Below, piece by piece: positions 1-5,508 of a DNA stretch of 11,232 nucleotides. The DNA comes from Ferruginibacter sp. (GTDB lineage: Bacteria > Bacteroidota > Bacteroidia > Chitinophagales > Chitinophagaceae): contig JAURKN010000098.1 of NCBI GenBank assembly GCA_030831725.1, positions 1-11,232 of the forward strand, given 5' to 3'. Every line of letters starts with the position of its first letter. Position 1 is the stretch's first letter. A program made the translations under genes and the position numbers. The notes beneath the pieces are model-generated. The model was not told the origin of the DNA. It saw nothing but the letters and a program-made list of their open reading frames with translations, and made no database searches.

Positions 1-1
1 A

Positions 2-292
2 AATGCGCTGAGGAGGTATGTTGCATCAATTGCACCTTCAGTAGTCATAACAAAAGATACACTTGATATCAAAAACAACTTGTTGGTTTTCTCCACATTC
101 GAAAGTGCTGAAGATGCGGTTGTATTCCACGAGAAGATAAAGAAAGCAGCACCATCTCAATTGTCATGGCTGCCTGCAAAATCTTATTCCTTTATCATCA
201 TCACCCAATCCAATCTTGATTTGTTGAAGCGAAACAAACAGTTGGAAGGATATAAGAAATTATTGAACGAACAATACCCGGCAAAATTTTAA
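2..292 (+). CDS. C-terminal end of a probable PorW/SprE-type gliding/type IX secretion protein (5' truncated)
   Basis: The reading frame is open from the first complete codon (base 2) to TAA at 290-292, giving 96 residues of a protein that begins outside the window. The visible part has a beta-alpha-beta look: a segment around NNLLVFSTFES, a helix (EDAVVFHEKIKKA), a strand (SYSFIIITQSN) and a closing helix rich in K, L and Y (LDLLKRNKQLEGYKKLL). This order matches what I recall of the C-terminus of Bacteroidota PorW/SprE lipoproteins, TPR proteins of gliding motility and type IX secretion. No TPR or lipobox lies inside the window, so the assignment rests on this tail alone. The PBP gene starts 27 bp downstream on the same strand with no terminator between, so the two are probably co-transcribed. 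Another TPR or hypothetical protein with a similar tail is possible. Confidence 0.6.
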   Translation, partial: NALRRYVASIAPSVVITKDTLDIKNNLLVFSTFESAEDAVVFHEKIKKAAPSQLSWLPAKSYSFIIITQSNLDLLKRNKQLEGYKKLLNEQYPAKF

Positions 293-319
293 TTCACACC
301 AAAGCAGATCAACACAACG

Positions 320-2632
320 ATGAAGAAATCAGTTCGTATATTATGGATCATTTTTGGCTCCGGAATAGCCTTTGTCTTGTTGATTTTTTTGTTGGCCAAT
401 TTCGGTTTATTTGGAAAAATGCCATCAGTCCAACAATTGGAAAATCCCGAAGCGGATCTTGCCAGTGAGATATATAGTGCGGATGGTAAGCTTATGGGAA
501 AATATTATTCTGAAAATCGTTCCGAAGTAAAATATAATGAGATCTCGCCCAATGTGGTCAATGCATTGATTGCTACGGAGGATGAGCGTTTTTATGAGCA
601 TTCCGGAATTGATGTCCAAGCCCTTGGAAGGGTAATTTTTACGGCGGGAACACAAGGAGGCGGTTCCACACTCACACAACAGCTCGCAAAAATGATTCTC
701 GGTCAGGGAGGTGGAAACAAGTTAAGTCGTGCTACAGAAAAAATTAAAGAATGGATTGTCGCGGTGAAATTAGAAAAGAATTTCACCAAAGAAGAAATAA
801 TAACGTTATACCTTAACCGAGCACCTTGGGGCAATGTGTATGGTATCAGGAACGCATCCAGAACTTATTTTCAAAAAGAACCGAAAAATCTTAAAATAGA
901 AGAAGCCGCTGTTTTGATTGGTATGTTGAAAGGATTTATCTACGAACCAATAAGACATCCAAAATCTTCAAGGATTAGGAGGGATGTAGTCATCAATCAG
1001 ATGTGTGTGACGAAACATCATTTCATCACCGCAGAAGAGGCTGAACGATTAAAGTCGAAGCCATTAATTACCAACTACAAGAAAATCGATGAAAATGTTG
1101 GTATAGCACCTTATTTCAGATCTGTGCTGGCTGGATTACTGAGAGACTGGTGCAAGTCGAATGTCAATCCCAAAACCGACGAGCCTTATAATTTGTATAG
1201 AGATGGCTTGAAGATATACACCACGATAGATTCGAGGATGCAAGCATATGCGGAGAATGCGGTGGAGGCACATATGCCCGATATTCAGAAAAAATTGAAT
1301 TATTCGCTCAAGCTAAAAGGGGATAAGCTTTGGAAAGGACGAGACAATATTATTCGTGCGGCTATGAAATATACGGAGCGTTGGAAAACAATGCAGGAAG
1401 AGGGTATTGATTCAGCGGATATTGTAAAGACATTCCATGTGCCTGTTAAAATGAAAATATTCTCTTGGTCAGGTGATAAGAATCACGAGAAAGATACCTT
1501 CATGACGCCTTACGATTCCATCAAATATCACAAACAAATTTTACAAACTTCATTCACCGCCATGGATCCAAGAACCGGTGAAGTGAAAGCATGGGTCGGT
1601 GGAATAAATTACAAATGGTTCAAGTACGATCACGTTACAGCGAGCAGGCAAGTGGGTTCAACCATCAAACCTTTACTTTACACATTGGCTGTTACGGATG
1701 CAGGTTATGGTCCGGACACATACATTCCAGGAGGGCCGCTAACCCTTTCCGGAAAAACAATCAGTTCCAAAGGAGGTTCAATGGCTTATTGCCTGGCAAA
1801 TTCCCTGAATGGCGCAGCTTGGCGTTTGATTGCTACGGTAGGTGTTAAGCGTATGGTTGATTTTGGAAAGCAATGCGGCATCACGGCCAAGCTACCACCT
1901 TATCCATCCATAGCTCTGGGAGCGGCAGAGATTCCCATGCTTCAGATGTTACAAGCTTACACTATGTTTCCCAATAAGGGATACAACACTCCACCGGTAT
2001 ATGTTACTCGCATTGAAGATAAAGATGGTAACTTGATTTATGAATTTCCTTTGTCTCAAAGTAAAGAACTGATCAGTGAATCAGAAACGTATACCATGGT
2101 AAAAATGATGCAAGGGGTAATAAAATTTGGAACAGCACGAAGATTGAATGCATACAATATCCCAGCTGAGATAGGAGGGAAAACTGGAACTACAAATGGC
2201 AACACGGATGGTTGGTTTATCGGATATACCCCTGAATTGCTTGCTGGAACATGGGTTGGTTGCGAAGATCCGTTTATCCCTATTTATTCAAACAATAGCG
2301 GTGGAGCAGAGATGGCCGGTCCGAATTGGGGTTCGTTTATGAGTCAGGTATACCGGGATAAAAGATTGCCGTATGGCGAAGTTTTGCAATTCGAGCAACC
2401 GGCAGAAATGAAAAATGATCCTATTTATGCAGAGTCTAATTTTGAAAATATCGTAAAGAGCGGAGACAGTTTGAATATAGATGAAAACAATGGATCTGCT
2501 GATGATTTCATGGGTGATGAAATTGAGAATACAGATAGAAAACCACTGGATTCAGGAAAACAAAAACCCAAGCCTGCAACCCCCAAAGCAACCACATCTT
2601 CATCTCAATCCGATTACCGAAGAAAAAGGTGA
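320..2632 (+). CDS. Class A penicillin-binding protein, PBP1A type (transglycosylase/transpeptidase)
   Basis: This 770-residue bifunctional enzyme polymerises lipid II into glycan strands and cross-links the stem peptides on the outer face of the inner membrane. The N-terminus is a short cytoplasmic KK stretch followed by one membrane anchor (about residues 6-31). The GT51 domain shows EDERFYEHSG with catalytic Glu87, GGSTLTQQLAKM (114-125), KIKEW with the second conserved Glu144, and the LYLN motif near 163. The transpeptidase domain carries all three serine-acyltransferase motifs: SxxK as S447-T-I-K450, SxN as S495-L-N497, and K621-T-G. A linker of roughly 100 residues (about 305-410) separates the domains. 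After about residue 700 the tail becomes acidic, then Lys/Pro/Ser/Thr-rich and probably disordered. The ATG start is followed at once by the basic/membrane segment. The gene follows the PorW-like gene by 27 bp and converges on the GNAT gene with only 12 bp between the stops. Confidence 0.96.
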   Translation: MKKSVRILWIIFGSGIAFVLLIFLLANFGLFGKMPSVQQLENPEADLASEIYSADGKLMGKYYSENRSEVKYNEISPNVVNALIATEDERFYEHSGIDVQALGRVIFTAGTQGGGSTLTQQLAKMILGQGGGNKLSRATEKIKEWIVAVKLEKNFTKEEIITLYLNRAPWGNVYGIRNASRTYFQKEPKNLKIEEAAVLIGMLKGFIYEPIRHPKSSRIRRDVVINQMCVTKHHFITAEEAERLKSKPLITNYKKIDENVGIAPYFRSVLAGLLRDWCKSNVNPKTDEPYNLYRDGLKIYTTIDSRMQAYAENAVEAHMPDIQKKLNYSLKLKGDKLWKGRDNIIRAAMKYTERWKTMQEEGIDSADIVKTFHVPVKMKIFSWSGDKNHEKDTFMTPYDSIKYHKQILQTSFTAMDPRTGEVKAWVGGINYKWFKYDHVTASRQVGSTIKPLLYTLAVTDAGYGPDTYIPGGPLTLSGKTISSKGGSMAYCLANSLNGAAWRLIATVGVKRMVDFGKQCGITAKLPPYPSIALGAAEIPMLQMLQAYTMFPNKGYNTPPVYVTRIEDKDGNLIYEFPLSQSKELISESETYTMVKMMQGVIKFGTARRLNAYNIPAEIGGKTGTTNGNTDGWFIGYTPELLAGTWVGCEDPFIPIYSNNSGGAEMAGPNWGSFMSQVYRDKRLPYGEVLQFEQPAEMKNDPIYAESNFENIVKSGDSLNIDENNGSADDFMGDEIENTDRKPLDSGKQKPKPATPKATTSSSQSDYRRKR

Positions 2633-2644
2633 TTTCTTGTGATT

Positions 2645-3142
2645 TTACATGATCTGATTGATTTTTTTTCCTAAAATCATCAAGCTTGCTTTTTCATCAA
2701 CCAAAATCGCAATTTCCGGGAGAAGACCCCATTCTTCAAATCCATATTTTTTAAATAAGGAAATACTTGGCAGATTATGGGCGAATATAAAACCAACCAA
2801 ACTGTGAATTTCCAGTTCGGGAGCGATTTGAATGATGTGATTCAGCATAGCATTGCCAACTCCTTTATTGTGCTCTTGATAACTTACGTAAATGCTGATT
2901 TCAACTGTTCCTGAATAGGCAGGCCGGCCATAAAAATCCCGTATACTTAGCCAGCCGATGATTTTTCCATCTTTTTCCGCTACTTTAATCGGTCTTTTCT
3001 CATTGTGGGAATGGAACCAGTCTATTTTTTGCTCCACACTAACAGGAAGTAAATCCGCAGTTGATGTTCTGCCTGGAATAGACTGGTTGTAAATATCGAC
3101 GATGGATATCAAATCTGAATCAACAGCATTACGGATAATCAT
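2645..3142 (-). CDS. GNAT-family N-acetyltransferase, phosphinothricin/methionine-sulfone acetyltransferase-like
   Basis: This 165-residue single-domain GNAT protein is expected to transfer acetyl from acetyl-CoA to an amine of a small substrate in the cytoplasm. It follows the PAT/MnaT (YncA) pattern throughout: IYNQSI near 17-22, STADLLPV (27-34), DWFHSHNEKRPI (41-52), GWLSIRDF (63-70), RPAY with the TVEISIYV strand carrying Glu81, the CoA-binding loop HNKGVGNAML (91-100), and IFAHNLPSISLFKKYGFEEWG (119-139). Relatives N-acetylate phosphinothricin, methionine sulfone/sulfoximine or related amino acids. The true substrate cannot be read from the sequence. The start ATG lies only 8 nt past the hairpin assigned as the sucC terminator, so the gene probably has its own promoter. 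It ends 12 bp from the stop of the convergent PBP gene. Confidence 0.9.
   Translation of the reverse strand: MIIRNAVDSDLISIVDIYNQSIPGRTSTADLLPVSVEQKIDWFHSHNEKRPIKVAEKDGKIIGWLSIRDFYGRPAYSGTVEISIYVSYQEHNKGVGNAMLNHIIQIAPELEIHSLVGFIFAHNLPSISLFKKYGFEEWGLLPEIAILVDEKASLMILGKKINQIM
2655..2682 (+). terminator. Candidate hairpin at the PBP1A 3' end, inside the GNAT coding region
   Basis: Bases 2655-2665 pair with 2673-2682 (ten A/T-rich base pairs, one bulged T at 2659) around a seven-base loop. The hairpin lies 22 nt past the PBP stop codon. A run of five T at 2690-2694 follows, but not directly after the stem, so this is a weak intrinsic terminator at best. It would have to act inside the last codons of the convergent GNAT gene. 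Confidence 0.25.
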
Positions 3143-3146
3143 AAAA

Positions 3147-3154
3147 CAAAGATA
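3147..3154 (-). promoter_or_regulatory. Bacteroidota -7 box (TATCTTTG) of the GNAT gene, overlapping a terminator stem
   Basis: Read on the minus strand, TATCTTTG is a perfect match to the Bacteroidota -7 consensus TAnnTTTG and ends 4 nt before the GNAT ATG. Its first four bases are the last bases of the sucC terminator stem and the rest is part of the T-rich tail. No clean TTG was found at the usual distance; the nearest lies 25 bp upstream. If the box is used, the transcript would start at or within a base or two of the start codon. Confidence 0.45.
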
Positions 3155-3172
3155 GCCCCGAAAAGGGCTATC
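3151..3172 (-). terminator. Intrinsic terminator of sucC
   Basis: A perfect 8-bp stem (3151-3158 with 3165-3172, containing GCCC/GGGC) encloses a six-base loop. On the minus strand it is followed by TTTGTTTT, a good U-tract. It lies 28 nt past the sucC stop codon, the right place to end that transcript. It also sits directly in front of the GNAT start codon, so any read-through mRNA would carry this hairpin at the GNAT initiation site. Confidence 0.75.
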
Positions 3173-3200
3173 AGAAAAGCAAGATTATGTTATTGTATGA

Positions 3201-4412
3201 TTACGCAACAGCTTTATTCACCAGAGCAGCAGCCTCACTCAGCAAAATGGCACTATCCACTTTAAGTCCGCTTTCATCAATCAATTTCTTGGCTACATCG
3301 GCATTGGTACCTTGTAATCTAACGATGATCGGAATCTCGATGTTTCCGATGCTTTTGTATGCATCAATCACACCTTGTGCGACACGATCACAACGTACGA
3401 TACCTCCAAAAATATTGATCAGGATGGCTTTGACCTTCGGATCTTTCATGATGATTCTGAATCCTGCTTCGACAGTCTGTGCATTTGCGGTTCCACCTAC
3501 GTCAAGGAAATTAGCTGGTTCACCACCGCTCAATTTGATCATGTCCATAGTGGCCATGGCCAATCCGGCTCCATTTACCATACAACCCACGTTACCATCC
3601 AATTTTACAAAGTTCAGATTATACTTGCCTGCTTCAACTTCTGTAGGATCTTCTTCGGATATGTCACGAAGAGCAGCAAGATCAGGATGACGCATCAGCG
3701 CATTGTCATCAATATTCATTTTGCAATCAACAGCAATTATCTTATCATCACTTGTTTTGAAGAGCGGGTTGATTTCCAACATGCCACAATCCAATTCGGA
3801 ATAGGCGTTGTACAAATTGGTGACAAACTTCACGCAGTTCTTAAAAGCTTCGCCACTCAATCCGAGATTGAAAGCGATTTTTCTGGCTTGAAATCCTTGT
3901 AATTTTCCACCGGGATGAACGTATTCTTTAAAGATTTTCTCAGGGGTGTCATGAGCCACATCTTCAATATTCATACCTCCTTCAGTACTGTACATGATCA
4001 CATTCATGCAAGTCGATCTGTCCATGAGAATAGATAGGTAAAACTCTTTTACTGGATTTGGGCCTTCGTAGTATACATCCTGAGCCACCAAGACCTTGTT
4101 CACCAATTTCCCTTCTGGTCCTGTTTGAATGGTAACCAATGTCCCTCCTAAAATGTTACCTGCGATTTTTACCACATCTTCCATGCTTTTACCAACTGCA
4201 ACCCCTCTTTGGTCTTTGCCTTGAATCGTTCCTTTACCACGGCCTCCGGCGTGGATCTGTGCTTTCACAACCGCGAATTTGCTGCCGAATTGTGTATGAA
4301 TCTGGCGATAAGCTTCTTCGGCTTCATTTACATTGCCACATGCTATGCCTTCTTGAACGGGCACATTATATTTTTTTAGCAACTCCTTGGCTTGGTATTC
4401 GTGTAAATTCAT
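3201..4412 (-). CDS. sucC: Succinate-CoA ligase (ADP-forming) subunit beta
   Basis: This is the beta subunit of succinyl-CoA synthetase, which with SucD interconverts succinyl-CoA and succinate with nucleotide phosphorylation in the TCA cycle. The 403-residue protein opens with the family-typical MNLHEYQAKELLKKY and the ATP-grasp segment KAQIHAGGRGKG (50-61). It continues with the magnesium-site motif EINPL (Asn215) and D229CKMNIDDNA. In the C-terminal ligase domain it has GAGLAMATMD (281-290), NFLDVGGTAN (301-310) and NIFGGIVRCDRVAQGV (333-348). I chose the ATG at 4412 because MNLHEYQ is the conserved start; the upstream codons to 4430 run through the promoter. It is about 15 residues longer than the E. 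coli protein. The phosphohistidine is on SucD, which is not in this window. The gene seems to be its own transcription unit, with a -7 box upstream and a terminator downstream. Confidence 0.97.
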   Translation of the reverse strand: MNLHEYQAKELLKKYNVPVQEGIACGNVNEAEEAYRQIHTQFGSKFAVVKAQIHAGGRGKGTIQGKDQRGVAVGKSMEDVVKIAGNILGGTLVTIQTGPEGKLVNKVLVAQDVYYEGPNPVKEFYLSILMDRSTCMNVIMYSTEGGMNIEDVAHDTPEKIFKEYVHPGGKLQGFQARKIAFNLGLSGEAFKNCVKFVTNLYNAYSELDCGMLEINPLFKTSDDKIIAVDCKMNIDDNALMRHPDLAALRDISEEDPTEVEAGKYNLNFVKLDGNVGCMVNGAGLAMATMDMIKLSGGEPANFLDVGGTANAQTVEAGFRIIMKDPKVKAILINIFGGIVRCDRVAQGVIDAYKSIGNIEIPIIVRLQGTNADVAKKLIDESGLKVDSAILLSEAAALVNKAVA

Positions 4413-4427
4413 GGTAAAAAATTTTCG

Positions 4428-4435
4428 CAAAGATA
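4428..4435 (-). promoter_or_regulatory. Bacteroidota -7 box (TATCTTTG) of sucC
   Basis: The minus strand reads TATCTTTG, a perfect TAnnTTTG match ending 15 nt before the sucC ATG. No strong -33 TTTG is visible at 17-23 bp upstream; the best is a TTTC about 22 bp away. The predicted leader is about ten nucleotides, A/T-rich and without a Shine-Dalgarno sequence. Confidence 0.6.
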
Positions 4436-4483
4436 ATGATTTCTCCGTCTTGACACTGAAAGTTTAGATATTTGAACTTCATG

Positions 4484-4491
4484 TATTTTTG
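4484..4491 (+). promoter_or_regulatory. Bacteroidota -7 box (TATTTTTG) of aroK
   Basis: TATTTTTG matches TAnnTTTG perfectly and ends 3 nt before the chosen aroK ATG (4495). This would put the transcription start almost exactly on the start codon. No clear TTG sits at the usual upstream distance; TTT at 4463-4465 is the nearest fit. The box is divergent from the sucC promoter in the same 82-bp spacer. Confidence 0.45.
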
Positions 4492-4494
4492 GGT

Positions 4495-4998
4495 ATGCGA
4501 ATCTTTCTGATCGGACTACCTGGAGCGGGTAAATCTCACTGGGGGAGGGTATGGGCAAATGAACTTGGACTTGATTTTATCGATCTGGACCATGAGATTG
4601 AAAAACAGCATGGTAAATCCATCCCGGCCATATTTTCTGAAGATGGGGAATCGGTGTTCAGACAATGGGAACATGATTTGCTAACATACATCATAGAAAG
4701 GGATAATTATGTTTTAGCCTGTGGGGGAGGTACGCCTTGCTTCGGTAAAAACATGGATCTGATGAATCAGCATGGCATTACCATATTTCTCAATCCGGAA
4801 TTAAAAACCATTCTCAAACATCTCGAAACGGACAATGCCTCCAGGCCTCTGACAGATGGTCTGTCTGGTTTGGCTTTGGAAAAGAAAATAAATCAGCTCT
4901 ATATCGAAAGAAAAAAATGGTATGCTCAAGCGAAGTTTACTTTGCTTCAATCCGAACTGCATCCAGGAGTAATAAAAAACAAACTCATGAGTTCCTAA
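4495..4998 (+). CDS. aroK: Shikimate kinase
   Basis: This 167-residue P-loop kinase phosphorylates shikimate to shikimate 3-phosphate in the chorismate pathway for aromatic amino acids. The family motifs are complete: Walker A GLPGAGKS (7-14), DLD with Asp32 for shikimate and magnesium, FRQWE with Arg56 and Glu59, GGGTP (77-81), the LID arginine in ASRPL (Arg117), and YIERKKWY with Arg139. The length is normal for the family. ATG 4495 is preferred because it places the first strand (MRIFLIGLPG) as in other AroK proteins; a TTG at 4489 adds two residues and lies in the -7 box. The gene is divergent from sucC and is followed after 77 bp by the DUF423 gene. Confidence 0.95.
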   Translation: MRIFLIGLPGAGKSHWGRVWANELGLDFIDLDHEIEKQHGKSIPAIFSEDGESVFRQWEHDLLTYIIERDNYVLACGGGTPCFGKNMDLMNQHGITIFLNPELKTILKHLETDNASRPLTDGLSGLALEKKINQLYIERKKWYAQAKFTLLQSELHPGVIKNKLMSS

Positions 4999-5075
4999 AT
5001 GGATCCTAGTAAGATTTGAAGTTCAAGAATCACATAATAATCAAAATAAAAAATCAAAAAACAGCAGCATTGCAA

Positions 5076-5453
5076 ATGAAAAATCAATTCGTAAAAATTG
5101 GAGCAATTTCCGGAGCCGTGGCGGTGGCATTGGGTGCTTTTGCTGCACATGCTTTAAAGCAAAGGTTAGATGAGCATTCCCTTTCTATTTTCGAAACAGC
5201 AACGAAATATCAGTTTTATCATACCATCGCTCTAATCTTGACAGCTCTGTTACATAGAGAAAATCAAAATCCTTTCGCCGTATGGAGCTGCCGTTTCTTT
5301 GTATCGGGTATTATTGTTTTCTCCGGATCCTTGTATGCATTGGCATTGCTTGGCTCATCACATTCATACCTAGGGGCCATAACACCATTCGGTGGATTGA
5401 TGTTTATTTTGGGCTGGATTTCACTCTTTCTCTCTTTCCGGAAAAAAGTCTGA
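5076..5453 (+). CDS. DUF423-family small integral membrane protein (YgdD-like)
   Basis: This 125-residue protein is made almost entirely of membrane segments, at about 5-25, 46-60, 70-91 and 97-121. It has the DUF423 hallmark near the N-terminus (VALGAFAAHALKQ, 17-29), then FETATKYQFYHTIAL (39-53) and the glycine-rich ITPFGGLMFILGW segment (102-114). The biochemical function of this widespread family is not established. The ATG at 5076 is chosen because family members start a few residues before the first helix; a TTG at 5016 would add 20 polar residues encoded by A-rich DNA with repeated AATCAAAA words that looks non-coding. It could be co-transcribed with aroK (77-bp gap) but no functional link is apparent. 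Confidence 0.88.
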   Translation: MKNQFVKIGAISGAVAVALGAFAAHALKQRLDEHSLSIFETATKYQFYHTIALILTALLHRENQNPFAVWSCRFFVSGIIVFSGSLYALALLGSSHSYLGAITPFGGLMFILGWISLFLSFRKKV

Positions 5454-5471
5454 TCGGGTTACCTTATTCCC

Positions 5472-5503
5472 TTGTCGAATCTGTATTTCATTCAATATCT
5501 TTG
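5472..5503 (+). promoter_or_regulatory. Promoter of ftsK: TTG - 21 bp - TATCTTTG
   Basis: TTG at 5472-5474 and TATCTTTG at 5496-5503 are separated by 21 bp, matching the Bacteroidota -33/-7 arrangement. This is the most complete promoter in the window. The -7 box ends 5 nt before the ftsK ATG at 5509, so the transcript should have almost no leader. Confidence 0.7.
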
Positions 5504-5508
5504 TGATA

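Noticed and set aside
3187..3902. Long plus-strand open frames opposite sucC (167 and 175 codons)
   Set aside because: They lie antisense to a clear sucC gene, have low-complexity or non-protein-like composition, and show no recognisable domain.
4413..4430. Upstream in-frame start extending sucC by six codons
   Set aside because: SucC proteins begin M-N-L-H-E-Y-Q, and the extension runs through the -7 promoter box at 4428-4435.
4450..4455. TTGACA resembling a sigma-70 -35 box upstream of aroK
   Set aside because: No TATAAT-like -10 lies at 16-18 bp. Bacteroidota use a different -33/-7 promoter, and the spacing to the TATTTTTG box (over 25 bp) is too long.
5016..5075. TTG-initiated 20-residue N-terminal extension of the DUF423 protein
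   Set aside because: The DNA is A-rich with repeated AATCAAAA words, the extension is not seen in DUF423 proteins, and ATG 5076 gives a normal N-terminus.
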